Shown: piece by piece, positions 17,224-25,770 of the stretch
Layout: every line of letters begins with the position of its first letter
Position numbering within the stretch: position 1 is the first letter of the stretch
Assembly: GCA_041984585.1 (NCBI GenBank)
Contig: JBHIXX010000005.1
Coordinates: 25,868-89,867, forward strand
From: Pseudolysinimonas_A sp041984585
GTDB lineage: Bacteria; Actinomycetota; Actinomycetes; Actinomycetales; Microbacteriaceae
Direction: 5' to 3'
DNA: 64,000 nt
Position numbers and translations under genes: made by a program
Notes under the pieces: model-generated
Seen by the model: the letters and a program-made list of their open reading frames with translations, nothing else
Database searches by the model: none
Told to the model about the DNA's origin: nothing

Positions 17224-17886
17224 TCAGGCGATCCAGCCCTCCTGGCGCAGCCAGTCCTCGCAGATCTCCGACCACCGCTCGACGCCGCCGGAGCCCTGGC
17301 CGACGTTGAGCCCGTGCTCGCCGCGCGGGAAGACGTGCAGCGCGTGCCGCACGCCCGCCTCGGCCAGGGCGGTGCCGAGCAGGTAGGAGTGCTGCACGGG
17401 GACGGCGACGTCCTCGGCGGTGTGCCACACGAAGGTCGGGGGCGCATCGGGCCCGACCAGCCGCTCGAGCGAGGCGGCCGCGCGCCGCGCCTCGTCGGCG
17501 TGCTCGCCGAGCAGGTTGACGCGCGAGGCGAGGTGGGTGGGCAGCAGCATCGACACCACGGGGTAGGCGAGGATCGCCAGGTCGGGCCGCTCGTCCTCGG
17601 CCGCGTCCGGAGCGTACGCCGCGAGGCCGGCGAGGTGCCCGCCGGCGGAGAACCCGATCACCGCGACGCGCTCGTCACCCGCGGCCCGTCGCTCGCGGAT
17701 GGCGGCCCGCACCGCACGCAGCGGCCCGTCGCCGAGCGGGGTCGGGTGGGTGTCGGCCACGGGGTAGTCGACGACGGTGTTGGCGAGCCCGAGCTCGTCG
17801 AGCCACGGAGGCGTCAGCGCGCGGTTGTTGATGGAGAGATGGCCGTAGCCGCCTCCGGGGATGACGAGCACGTGGTCGCGGGACAC
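17224..17886 (-). CDS. Alpha/beta hydrolase (BD-FAE/acetylxylan-esterase-like)
   Basis: A 220-residue serine hydrolase. An oxyanion-hole motif VIPGGGYGHLS lies at the N-terminus, the nucleophile elbow is GFSAGGH, an acidic residue lies in VWHTAEDVAVPVQHS, and the catalytic histidine is in FPRGEHGLNVG, the order typical of endo-acting esterases of this class. There is no signal peptide, so it acts in the cytoplasm. The GTG at 17886 is chosen over one 36 bases upstream because CAGGAT lies six bases before it, which could serve as a leaderless -10 or, less likely, a ribosome binding site. It is convergent with the GTPase pair. Confidence 0.82.
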   Translation of the reverse strand: MSRDHVLVIPGGGYGHLSINNRALTPPWLDELGLANTVVDYPVADTHPTPLGDGPLRAVRAAIRERRAAGDERVAVIGFSAGGHLAGLAAYAPDAAEDERPDLAILAYPVVSMLLPTHLASRVNLLGEHADEARRAAASLERLVGPDAPPTFVWHTAEDVAVPVQHSYLLGTALAEAGVRHALHVFPRGEHGLNVGQGSGGVERWSEICEDWLRQEGWIA

Positions 17887-17962
17887 GGCCCCATCCTGCC
17901 CGACGGCGGGCGGTCGGGTCACCCCGCGGCGGCGACCACCACAGCGCCGCCGCGGGGGAGTC

Positions 17963-19270
17963 TCAGGAGCGCTTCGCCGTGCTGCGCTTCGCGGCGGGGC
18001 GCGCCGCCGACTTGGCGGCGGTGGCCGGGCTCGGCATCGGGATCGGGTCCATCCGCCGGAGCTGGGTGACGTGGGCGGGCTCGAGCTCGGCGAGCGATCC
18101 GGCGCCGAGCAGCTTCATGGTGCGGATGAGCTGGTCCGAGAGGATCTCGATCGTACGGTCGACGCCCGCCCGCCCGCCGGCCATGAGGCCATAGAGGTAG
18201 GCGCGGCCGATCATGGTGAACTTCGCGCCGAGGGCGATCGAGGCGACGATGTCGGCGCCCGACATGATGCCGGTGTCGACGCCGATCTCGACGTCGTCGC
18301 CCACCTCGCGGGCGACCTGCGGCAGCAGGTGGAACGGGATCGGCGCGCGGTCGAGCTGGCGGCCGCCGTGGTTCGACAGCACGATGCCGTCGACTCCGAG
18401 GTCGGCGAGCTTCGCCGCATCGGCGACGCTCTGCACGCCCTTGATCACGATCTTGCCGGGCCACATCCCGCGGATGACGTCGAGGTCGGCGAACGAGATG
18501 CTCGGGTCCATCGCGGCGTCGAGCAGCTCGCCGACGGTGCCGCCGGTCGACGACAGCGACGCGAACTCGAGCTTCGGGGTGGTCAGGAAGTCCCACCACC
18601 ACCAGGGGCGGGGCAGGGCGTCGACGATGGTGCCGACGGTGAGCGCCGGCGGGATGGAGAAGCCGTTGCGCTTGTCGCGCAGCCGGGCTCCGGCGACGGG
18701 GGTGTCGACGGTGAACTGCAGGGTGTCGAAGCCGGCCTTCGCGGCGCGCTCGACGAGGCCGTAGGAGATCTCGCGGTCGCGCATGATGTAGAGCTGGAAC
18801 CAGTTGCGCCCGTCCGGGTTCGCGGCCGCGACGTCCTCGATCGAGGTGGTGCCGAGCGTCGACAGGGTGAACGGGATGCCGGCCGCGCCCGCCGCGCCGG
18901 CGCCGGCGATCTCGCCCTCGGTCTGCATCAGCCGGGTGAAGCCGGTCGGCGCGATGGCGAACGGCAGCTTCGACGGGCCGCCGAGGATCGTCGACGACGT
19001 GTCGACGTCATCCGACAGCCCGCGCAGGATGCCGGGGGTGAACTCGACGTCCTCGAACGCCTGCCGGGCGCGGGCGAGCGACAGCTCCTGCTCGGCGGCG
19101 CCGTCGGTGTAGTCGAACGCGGCGGTGGGGGTGCGGCGCTGCGCGATGTCGCGCAGGTCGGCGATGGTGAGGGCCGACTGCAGCCGTCGGGTCTTCGCGC
19201 TCCAGACCGGCTTCTTGAACTTGAGCAGCTCGAAGATCTGGGCGGGGCGGGGGAACTGGCGCTTCACCAT
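17963..19270 (-). CDS. lldD: FMN-dependent L-lactate dehydrogenase (quinone)
   Basis: A 435-residue alpha-hydroxy-acid oxidase-family enzyme closely resembling mycobacterial LldD2. It has FDYTDGAAEQE (52-62), FAIAPTGFTRLM with the FMN-binding region, the active-site histidine 301 in SNHGGRQLDRAP, and VDTGIMSGADIVASIALGA. It would oxidise L-lactate to pyruvate and pass electrons to the quinone pool at the membrane. The last 25 residues are a Lys/Ala/Ser-rich tail (SAARPAAKRSTAKRS) not found in the shorter homologues I recall. AGGAGA lies seven bases before the ATG. It follows the lldR-like GntR gene by 39 bases and is probably in the same transcript. Confidence 0.93.
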   Translation of the reverse strand: MVKRQFPRPAQIFELLKFKKPVWSAKTRRLQSALTIADLRDIAQRRTPTAAFDYTDGAAEQELSLARARQAFEDVEFTPGILRGLSDDVDTSSTILGGPSKLPFAIAPTGFTRLMQTEGEIAGAGAAGAAGIPFTLSTLGTTSIEDVAAANPDGRNWFQLYIMRDREISYGLVERAAKAGFDTLQFTVDTPVAGARLRDKRNGFSIPPALTVGTIVDALPRPWWWWDFLTTPKLEFASLSSTGGTVGELLDAAMDPSISFADLDVIRGMWPGKIVIKGVQSVADAAKLADLGVDGIVLSNHGGRQLDRAPIPFHLLPQVAREVGDDVEIGVDTGIMSGADIVASIALGAKFTMIGRAYLYGLMAGGRAGVDRTIEILSDQLIRTMKLLGAGSLAELEPAHVTQLRRMDPIPMPSPATAAKSAARPAAKRSTAKRS

Positions 19271-19309
19271 GCGGTGTCTCCTGGGGTGGCGGGTCGGCGG
19301 ATGCCGGGG

Positions 19310-19954
19310 TCAGTCGGTCGGGGGCGCCGCGAGCAGGGCGTCGCGGGCGGTCTCGATGTGGGCGCGGGCGAGGGCGGCGGCCGCGGCGGCGTCGCCGGCG
19401 GTGATCGCGTCGAGGATGGCGCGGTGCTGCGCGGCGACCTCGTCGGCGGTGAGCAGGTGGCGGGTCTGCACCTGACCGATGCACAGCTCCACCTCGCCCA
19501 TCAGCGACTCGTGCAGCCGCTTCAGCCGCGGACTGGGCTGCCCGGCGACGAGTGCCCGGTGGAAGGCGACGTCGTCCGCGGCGAACGCGGTGCCCGCACG
19601 GGCGTTCTGCTCGAGCGCGCGGTGCGCGGCCACGGCGGCCGGAGGCGCCGATCCCGCGTCGGCGAGCGCGGCGGCGGCGGCCGACTCGAGCACGGCGCGG
19701 GCGGCGAACAGGTCGGTGACGTCGTCGTGGTCGAGCCGCGGCACCCGGGCGGCCTGGTGCGCCTCGCGGCGCAGGATGCCGTCGGCGACGAGCCGGTCGA
19801 TGGCGAGCCGCGCGGTCGGTCGGGAGGCGCCGAACCGCAGTGCGACCGCGGACTCGGTGACGCTGTCGCCGGGGCGGATGTCATGCGCGAGCACCTCCGC
19901 CCGCAGCGCGTCGGCGATCGTGTCGGGCAGCACCGACGACGTCTCGACCGCCAT
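19310..19954 (-). CDS. GntR/FadR-family regulator of the lactate operon (LldR-like)
   Basis: A 214-residue regulator with an N-terminal winged helix (residues 5-70, TIADALRAEVLAHDIRPGDSVTESAVALRFGASRPTARLAIDRL) and a C-terminal FCD ligand domain (80-205) with the metal-binding pattern DDVAFHRAL, HLLTADEVAAQHRAI and ARAHIETA histidines. Position immediately upstream of lldD suggests it is the lactate-responsive repressor. Two palindromes 20 bases apart overlap its promoter, arguing for autoregulation of the whole operon. Confidence 0.88.
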   Translation of the reverse strand: MAVETSSVLPDTIADALRAEVLAHDIRPGDSVTESAVALRFGASRPTARLAIDRLVADGILRREAHQAARVPRLDHDDVTDLFAARAVLESAAAAALADAGSAPPAAVAAHRALEQNARAGTAFAADDVAFHRALVAGQPSPRLKRLHESLMGEVELCIGQVQTRHLLTADEVAAQHRAILDAITAGDAAAAAALARAHIETARDALLAAPPTD

Positions 19955-19995
19955 GCGCTCTCCGTCTCCGTCGGCGGGCGCGGGCGCGCTCGCGT

Positions 19996-20030
19996 ATTGC
20001 CAGGCAATCTACCGGATTGTCAAACAATCC
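19996..20030. promoter_or_regulatory. Twin GntR operators over the lldR-lldD promoter
   Basis: ATTGCC-A-GGCAAT (19996-20008) and GGATTGT-CAA-ACAATCC (20014-20030) share the 13-base consensus ATTGyCArrCAAT and their centres are 20 bases apart, two helical turns. On the minus strand the second contains TTGACA (-35) and the first overlaps the region where a -10 (GCAATA) would lie. Confidence 0.8.
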
Positions 20031-20100
20031 ACCAGGAGCGGGTCGGGGTGCCCGAGGGCGCGACGAGTACCGAAGGCGGCCGGGGCGGGCGGAGCCAGGC

Positions 20101-21030
20101 CTAGGGAAGCCGGGGCAGCACCTCGCGGCCGACCAGCTCGAGGTGGTCGAGGTCGTGCAGGTCGAGGAACTGCAGGTACACCCGGTCGATCCCCAGCTCC
20201 GCGAGCGCCGTGACCCGGTCGACGACCTCGTCGACCGTGCCGACGGTCACCTCGTCGTTGCCGGTGTAGCGGTCCGGGTCGCCGCCGCGGGCCAGGCGCG
20301 CGCGCAGGTCGGCGACATCCGATCCGACGAAGGTGGACGTCGCGATCGAGGTGCGCAGCGTCGCCGGGTCGCGGCCGATCCGCTCGGCCGCCGCGCGGGC
20401 CGCGGCGAACCGGTCGGCCGCGATGGTGACCGCGAAGACGTTGAACTCGGTCGCGTACCGTGCCGCGAGCTCCGGGGTGCGCCGTGGTCCCTTGCCGCCG
20501 ACGATGAGCGGCACCGGGGTCTGCACCGGCTTGGGGAGCGCGGGCGAGTCGACCAGCTCGTAGTGCGCGCCGCGGTGGTCGAACGACTCCCCGACCGGGG
20601 TGGACCACATCCCGGAGACGATCGCGAGCTGTTCCTCCAGCCGGTCGAAGCGGCGCTCCGGGAACGGGATGCCGTAGGCACGGTGCTCCTTCTCGTACCA
20701 GCCGGCGCCGAGCCCGAGCTCGGCGCGCCCGTCCGACATCCCGTCGACGTCGGCGACCTGGATGGCGAGCACGCCCGGGTGCCGGAAGGTGGCCGACGAG
20801 ACGAGGGTTCCGAGTCGGATGCTGGAGGTGTCGCGGGCGAGCGCGGCGAGCGTCGTCCACGCGTCACTCGAGCCGGGCAGACCCTCGGTCGGCGAGTTCC
20901 CGGGCATCGACAGGTAGTGGTCGGATCGGAAGAACCCGGTGAATCCGAGCCGCTCGGCCGCCGATGCGAAGGCGAGCAGGTCGGCGTAGCCGGCTCCGAA
21001 CTGAGGTTCGACGAAGGCGCAGTACTCCAC
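20101..21030 (-). CDS. Luciferase-like (LLM class) F420-dependent oxidoreductase
   Basis: A 309-residue TIM-barrel protein of the luciferase-like monooxygenase superfamily. Characteristic segments are FRSDHYLSMPG near residue 35, RLGTLVSSATFRHPGVLAIQVADVDGMSDGRAELGLGAGW (70-112) and VPLIVGGKGPRRTPELAARYATEFN (about 172-196), the F420-binding style of mycobacterial LLM F420 enzymes. The substrate is unknown. The start is a GTG with CAGACT six bases upstream. It is divergent from hmuT. Confidence 0.85.
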   Translation of the reverse strand: MEYCAFVEPQFGAGYADLLAFASAAERLGFTGFFRSDHYLSMPGNSPTEGLPGSSDAWTTLAALARDTSSIRLGTLVSSATFRHPGVLAIQVADVDGMSDGRAELGLGAGWYEKEHRAYGIPFPERRFDRLEEQLAIVSGMWSTPVGESFDHRGAHYELVDSPALPKPVQTPVPLIVGGKGPRRTPELAARYATEFNVFAVTIAADRFAAARAAAERIGRDPATLRTSIATSTFVGSDVADLRARLARGGDPDRYTGNDEVTVGTVDEVVDRVTALAELGIDRVYLQFLDLHDLDHLELVGREVLPRLP

Positions 21031-21079
21031 CTCCCCAGTCTGCCGCCCCGCCGTCCGCGGACGTCACGGGACCAAAGAC

Positions 21080-21110
21080 TTTGGTTAGGCGTGCCTAAGT
21101 TGTTTAGGCT
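21080..21110. promoter_or_regulatory. DtxR/IdeR-like iron box and leaderless -10 of hmuT
   Basis: Read on the minus strand, 21098-21080 is TTAGGCACGCCTAACCAAA, which matches the 19-base DtxR/IdeR consensus (TTAGGTTAGSCTAACCTAA, from memory) at 15 positions; the core TTAGGC-GT-GCCTAA is a perfect palindrome. A TAGGCT -10 at 21105-21110 follows, seven bases before the hmuT ATG, so a bound repressor would block the promoter. Confidence 0.75.
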
Positions 21111-21117
21111 GGTCCGG

Positions 21118-22227
21118 ATGTCCCCGTCCACCCGCCCTCTCGCCGCGCTGCTCGCGGCGGCCGTCGCCGTCGCCGCGCTCGCCGGCTGCTCGACGGCCGG
21201 CGGGGCGACCGGGTCGCCCTCCCCCACCGTCGCCGACTCCACACCCCTCGCCGAGCTCGACCTGCTCGACGACCCGCGGGCGTTCATCGGCGAGAGCACG
21301 GCGATGCTGGCGTCGGCGGACCTGCCGGTGCTCGACGACCCCGCGGCGCCCGTGCTGCCCGTCACCGTCGTCTCGCACGACGCGTCCGGCGACCGCGACG
21401 TCGAGGTGACCGACACGTCGCGCGTGCTCGCGCTCGACATCTCCGGATCGCTCGCCGCCACCGTCTGGTCGCTCGGCCTGGGCGACCGGCTGGTCGGCCG
21501 CGACGTGTCGACGACCTTCCCGTCGGCCGCGGACCTGCCCGTTGTCACCTCGAACGGGCACACGATCGACGCCGAATCGGTGCTGGCGCTGCGTCCCACG
21601 CTCGTGCTCACCGACGGGTCCATCGGCCCGCGCGACGTGCTCGAGCAGCTGCGCCAGGCCGGCATCACCGTGGTCTTCGTCGAGAACGACCCGTCGTTCG
21701 ACGGGGCCGCCGCCCTGGCCCGCGATGTCGGCGCGGCGCTCGGGGTGCCGGCTGACGGCATCCGGCTCGCGGAGCGGATCGAGTCCGAGGTCGCCGCGAC
21801 CGTCGCCGAGATCGCCGACATCGCGCCCGTCGAGGCGGCGGACCGGGTGCGGATGATCTTCCTCTACCTGCGCGGCGGCGCCGGGGTCTACTACCTGTTC
21901 GGGTCGGAGTCGGGCGCCGACGCCCTCATCACCGCGCTCGGCGGCGTCGACGTGGCCGGCGAGATCGGCTGGGACGGGATGCGGCCGATGACCGACGAGG
22001 CTCTCATCGCGGCCGACCCCGACCTCATCCTGGTGATGACCGACGGGCTCGCCTCGGCCGGCGGCGTCGACGGGCTGCTGTCGACCAAGCCGGCGATCGC
22101 GCTGACCGCCGCCGGCGAGCACCGCCGCTTCGTCGACATGGCCGACGGCGACATCCTGAGCTTCGGACCGCGCTCGGCCGCGGTGCTCGACGCGCTCGCC
22201 CGCGCGGTCTACGCCCCGGCCCGGTAA
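21118..22227 (+). CDS. hmuT: Haem ABC transporter substrate-binding lipoprotein
   Basis: A 369-residue exported lipoprotein: signal peptide LAALLAAAVAVAALAGCS with lipobox Cys24, a short Ser/Thr/Pro linker, then a class III (TroA/FecB-type) binding fold. HmuT-like elements include SRVLALDISGSLAATVWSLGLGDRLVGRDVSTTFP, LPVVTSNGHTIDAESVLALRPTLVLTD and GWDGMRPMTDEALIAADPDLILVM. It should capture haem for a permease/ATPase pair; none is adjacent, but hmuU-hmuV lie at 45.8-47.6 kb behind their own iron box. A vitamin B12 or siderophore ligand is less likely. The leaderless ATG sits seven bases after TAGGCT. Confidence 0.85.
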   Translation: MSPSTRPLAALLAAAVAVAALAGCSTAGGATGSPSPTVADSTPLAELDLLDDPRAFIGESTAMLASADLPVLDDPAAPVLPVTVVSHDASGDRDVEVTDTSRVLALDISGSLAATVWSLGLGDRLVGRDVSTTFPSAADLPVVTSNGHTIDAESVLALRPTLVLTDGSIGPRDVLEQLRQAGITVVFVENDPSFDGAAALARDVGAALGVPADGIRLAERIESEVAATVAEIADIAPVEAADRVRMIFLYLRGGAGVYYLFGSESGADALITALGGVDVAGEIGWDGMRPMTDEALIAADPDLILVMTDGLASAGGVDGLLSTKPAIALTAAGEHRRFVDMADGDILSFGPRSAAVLDALARAVYAPAR

Positions 22228-22238
22228 CCCGATCCGGG

Positions 22239-23666
22239 TCAGCCGGCGGTCGGCTCGAACCGCTTCGGCGGGAACGCGCGCGCGACGATCGCACGCAGCG
22301 CCTCGAGGTCGCCGCGGACGAAGCCCTGTGCGCGCGCCTGCACCAGCACGTTGCCGATCGCGGTCGCCTCGACCGGGCCGGCGAGCACCGGGATCCCCGT
22401 CGCGTCGGCCGTCAGTCGGCAGAGCAGCTCGTTCTGCGAGCCGCCGCCGACGAGGTGGATCACCTTCACGTCGACGCCGCTCAGCTCCGACGCCGTGCGG
22501 ATCGCCCGTGCGTAGGCCTGGGCGAGGCTCTCGAGGATGCTGCGCGTCATCTCGGCGCGCGACTCCGGCGCCTTCTCGCCGCGCTCGGCGAACCAGGCGG
22601 CGATCCGGCCGGGCATCCCGCCCGGCGGGAGGAACGTCTCGTCGTCGGCGTCGAACACCGGCACGGGGCCGGTCACGGCGGCGGCCTCGGCGATGAGCGC
22701 GGGCAGCGAGATGGTCGTGCCGTCGCGCTCCCAGTCGCGGATGCACTCGGTCAGCAGCCAGAGGCCCATCACGTTGTGCAGGTAGCGCACGCGGCCGTCG
22801 ACGCCGCCCTCGTTGGTGAAGTTCGCCGCGCGGCCCGCGTCGGAGAGCACGGGGCGCTCCAGCTCGACGCCGACGAGCGACCAGGTGCCGCACGAGATGT
22901 ACGCGTGGTCGGGGCCGCTCGCGGGCACCGCGACCACGGCGGAGGCGGTGTCGTGCGACCCGACCGCGGTGACGACCGCGCGGCTCGCGCCGACGCCCCG
23001 CGCCGCGGTCGGGTTGATGCCGCCGATCTCGGTCCCGGCATCGACGAGCGGGGCGAAGATCCCGGTCGGGATGCCCAGCTTCTCGGCCAGCTCGAGATCC
23101 CACTCGCCGCTCTCGACGCCGAGCAGTCCGGTGGTCGAGGCGTTCGTGCGCTCCGCGACCGAGGCGCCGGTGAGCCAGTGCGCGAGCAGGTCGGGCAGCA
23201 GCAGGAACGAGTCCGCCAGCTCGAGCAGGCCCGTCTGCTTGTCGGCGGTCAGCTGGAACAGCGTGTTGAACGGCAGGTGCTGCAGGCCGTTCCGCCGGTA
23301 CAGCTCCTCGGGCGGCACGATCGCGTGCACCGCGGCGACGCCCGCCTCGTTCCGCTCGTCGCGGTAGGAGTACGGGATGCCGAGCAGCCGGTCCTGGCGG
23401 AGCAGACCGTAGTCGACCGCCCAGGAGTCGATGCCGATGCTGGTGAGCTGCGGCTCCTGGCGCGAGGCCGCGGCGAGCCCCTCGACGACGTGGCGGTACA
23501 GCTCGAGCACGCTCCAGTGCAGCCCGTCGAGGGTGCGCACCGGGTTGTTCGGGAACCGCGCGACGTCGGTGAGCCGCAGCTCGTCGTGCCCGACGTAGCC
23601 GAGCAGCACGCGGCCGCTCGTCGCCCCCAGGTCGACGGCCGCGACCGCGCCTCCACTCGTCGTCAT
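22239..23666 (-). CDS. rhaB: Rhamnulokinase
   Basis: A 475-residue FGGY-family sugar kinase that phosphorylates L-rhamnulose. Diagnostic segments are VDLGATSGRVLLG at the N-terminus, DSWAVDYGLL, IPYSYRDERNE, VGSHDTASAVVAVPA, the CGTWSLVGVEL motif typical of RhaB, and the ATP-site HLVGGGSQNELLCRLTADATGIPVLAGPVEATAIGN. It is the last gene of the minus-strand rhamnose operon, 28 bases after rhaD. It is convergent with hmuT; a short ACCCG-ATC-CGGGT repeat lies at their junction. Confidence 0.95.
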   Translation of the reverse strand: MTTSGGAVAAVDLGATSGRVLLGYVGHDELRLTDVARFPNNPVRTLDGLHWSVLELYRHVVEGLAAASRQEPQLTSIGIDSWAVDYGLLRQDRLLGIPYSYRDERNEAGVAAVHAIVPPEELYRRNGLQHLPFNTLFQLTADKQTGLLELADSFLLLPDLLAHWLTGASVAERTNASTTGLLGVESGEWDLELAEKLGIPTGIFAPLVDAGTEIGGINPTAARGVGASRAVVTAVGSHDTASAVVAVPASGPDHAYISCGTWSLVGVELERPVLSDAGRAANFTNEGGVDGRVRYLHNVMGLWLLTECIRDWERDGTTISLPALIAEAAAVTGPVPVFDADDETFLPPGGMPGRIAAWFAERGEKAPESRAEMTRSILESLAQAYARAIRTASELSGVDVKVIHLVGGGSQNELLCRLTADATGIPVLAGPVEATAIGNVLVQARAQGFVRGDLEALRAIVARAFPPKRFEPTAG

Positions 23667-23694
23667 CCTCGACTCCGTCCTTCGTCTCTCGCGA

Positions 23695-25725
23695 TCAGCG
23701 CAGGAACGCCGCAGCGACGCCCGCGTCGACCGGGATGTGCAGTCCGGTGGTGTGCGAGAAGTCGGCGCCGGTGATCGCGGAGACCGCGTTGGCCACGTTG
23801 TCGGGCAGCACCTCGCGCTTGAGGATGGTGCGCTGCGCGTAGAACTCGCCCAGCTTCTCCTCCTCGATGCCGTAGGTCTTGGCGCGGTTGGCGCCCCAGC
23901 CCGACGAGAAGATGCCCGAGCCGCGCACGACGCCGTCGGGGTTCACCCCGTTGACCCGGATGCCGTGCTCGCCCAGCTCGACCGCGAGCAGACGCACCTG
24001 GTGCGCCTGGTCGGCCTTCGTCGCCGAGTAGGCGATGTTGTTCGGGCCGGCGAACACCGAGTTCTTGCTCGCGATGTAGACGATGTCGCCGCCGAGCTTC
24101 TGCTCGATGAGCACCTTCGCCGCGGCCTTCGACACGAGGAACGAGCCCTTGGCCATGATGTCGTGCTGGAAGTCCCAGTCCTTCTCGGTGGTCTCGAGCA
24201 GCGGCTTCGACAGCGAGACGCCGGCGTTGTTCACGACGAGGTCGAGCCCGCCGAAGGCGAGCACCGCGTCCTGCACCATCTTCTCGATCGCGTCGGCGTC
24301 GGTGACGTTGACCTGCAGGCCGATGGCGACATCCGTCCCGCCCAGCTCGGCGGCCGCGGCCTGCGCCTTCTCGAGGTCGAGATCGGCGATCACGACGCAC
24401 GCGCCGTCGGCGGCGAGGCGGGTGGCGATGGCCTTGCCGATGCCCGAGGCGGCGCCGGTCACGAGCGCGATCCGGGTGGCGTGCGACTTCGGCTTGGGCA
24501 TCCGCTGGAGCTTGGCCTCCTCGAGCGCCCAGTACTCGATGCGGAACTTCTCCGCATCCGAGATCGGCGTGTAGGTCGACACCGACTCGGCGCCGCGCAT
24601 GACGTTGATGGCGTTGAGGTAGAACTCGCCGGCGACGCGGGCGGTCTGCTTGTCCTTGCCGTAGGAGAACATGCCGACGCCGGGCACGAGCACGATCGCC
24701 GGGTCGGCGCCGCGCATGGCGGGCGAGTCGGCATCCGCGTGCTTCTCGTAATAGGCGGTGTAGTCCTTGCGGTACGCCTCGTGCAGCTCCTGCAGCCGCG
24801 CGATCGCCTTCTCGACCGGGGCGTCGGAGGGCAGGTCGAGCAGCAGCGGCTTGACCTTGGTGCGCAGGAAGTGGTCGGGGCACGACGTGCCGAGCGCGGC
24901 CAGCTTCGGCGCGTTCGCCGAGGCGAGGAACTCGAGCACGCGCGGGTCGTCGGTGAAGTGACCGACCATCGGCTTGTCGTGGCTCGCGATGCCGCGGATG
25001 GTGGCGGCGAGCGCCGCGGCCTTCTCGCGGCGGGCCGCCGGGGCGAGCGGGGCGTTCTTCTTCAGCTCGCGGCCGAAGGGCGCCTTCTTGCCGTTCTTGG
25101 CGAGGTACTTCGCCGCGGTGTCGATGATCCACAGCGAGTTCTTCTGGCAGGCGTCGCTGGTGTCGCCCCAGGCGGTGATGCCGTGGCCGCCGAGGATGCA
25201 GCCGATCGCCTTCGGGTTCGCGGCCTTGATGGCGGCGATGTCGAGGCCGAGCTGGAAGCCCGGGCGACGCCACGGCACCCAGACGACCTTGTCGCCGAAG
25301 ATCTTCTTCGTCAGCTTCTCGCCGTCCTTCGCGGTGGCGATGGCTAGCCCTGCGTCGGGGTGCAGGTGGTCGACGTGCGCGGCGTCGACGAGTCCGTGCA
25401 TGGCGGTGTCGATCGACGGGGCGGCGCCGCCCTTGCCGTGCAGGCAGTAGTCGAACGCGGCGACCATCTCGTCTTCGCGGTCGATGCCGGGGTAGACGTC
25501 GACGAGGCTGCGCATGCGGTCGAGGCGCAGCACGGCGAGGCCGGACTCGGTGAGCGTGCCGAGGTCGCCGCCCGAACCCTTCACCCAGAGCAGCTCGACC
25601 GGCTCGCCCGTGACGGGGTCGGTCTCGGTGCCCTTGGCGGAGGTGTTGCCGCCGGCGTAGTTGGTGTTCTTGGGGTCGGCGCCGAGCTGGTTGGAACGGG
25701 CGATCAGGTCCTGAGCGGTGGTCAC
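23695..25725 (-). CDS. rhaD: Bifunctional rhamnulose-1-phosphate aldolase / lactaldehyde (short-chain) dehydrogenase
   Basis: A 676-residue two-domain enzyme. Residues 1-410 form a class II aldolase domain (GNTSAKGTETDPVTGEPVELLWVKGSGGDLGTL start, HVDHLHPDAGLA metal site, GGHGITAWGDT). Residues 420-676 form a short-chain dehydrogenase with TGAASGIGKA near 425, NNAGVSLSKP and YSATKADQAH near 565. Such fusions cleave rhamnulose-1-phosphate to DHAP and L-lactaldehyde and then oxidise the aldehyde. GTG start with AAGGAT upstream. It lies between deoR and rhaB in the rhamnose operon. Confidence 0.93.
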   Translation of the reverse strand: MTTAQDLIARSNQLGADPKNTNYAGGNTSAKGTETDPVTGEPVELLWVKGSGGDLGTLTESGLAVLRLDRMRSLVDVYPGIDREDEMVAAFDYCLHGKGGAAPSIDTAMHGLVDAAHVDHLHPDAGLAIATAKDGEKLTKKIFGDKVVWVPWRRPGFQLGLDIAAIKAANPKAIGCILGGHGITAWGDTSDACQKNSLWIIDTAAKYLAKNGKKAPFGRELKKNAPLAPAARREKAAALAATIRGIASHDKPMVGHFTDDPRVLEFLASANAPKLAALGTSCPDHFLRTKVKPLLLDLPSDAPVEKAIARLQELHEAYRKDYTAYYEKHADADSPAMRGADPAIVLVPGVGMFSYGKDKQTARVAGEFYLNAINVMRGAESVSTYTPISDAEKFRIEYWALEEAKLQRMPKPKSHATRIALVTGAASGIGKAIATRLAADGACVVIADLDLEKAQAAAAELGGTDVAIGLQVNVTDADAIEKMVQDAVLAFGGLDLVVNNAGVSLSKPLLETTEKDWDFQHDIMAKGSFLVSKAAAKVLIEQKLGGDIVYIASKNSVFAGPNNIAYSATKADQAHQVRLLAVELGEHGIRVNGVNPDGVVRGSGIFSSGWGANRAKTYGIEEEKLGEFYAQRTILKREVLPDNVANAVSAITGADFSHTTGLHIPVDAGVAAAFLR

Positions 25726-25751
25726 GACGGCATCCTTGTCCGGTTTTGTGA

Positions 25752-25758
25752 AATCGAT
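25752..25758. promoter_or_regulatory. Weak LacI-like half-palindrome upstream of rhaD
   Basis: AATCGAT in the deoR-rhaD gap has the same CG-centred core as the palindrome upstream of rhaI (TGAATCGATTCA at 28166-28177), but the flanks do not match. It may be a secondary site or chance. Confidence 0.25.
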
Positions 25759-25770
25759 CAGAACGTCACA

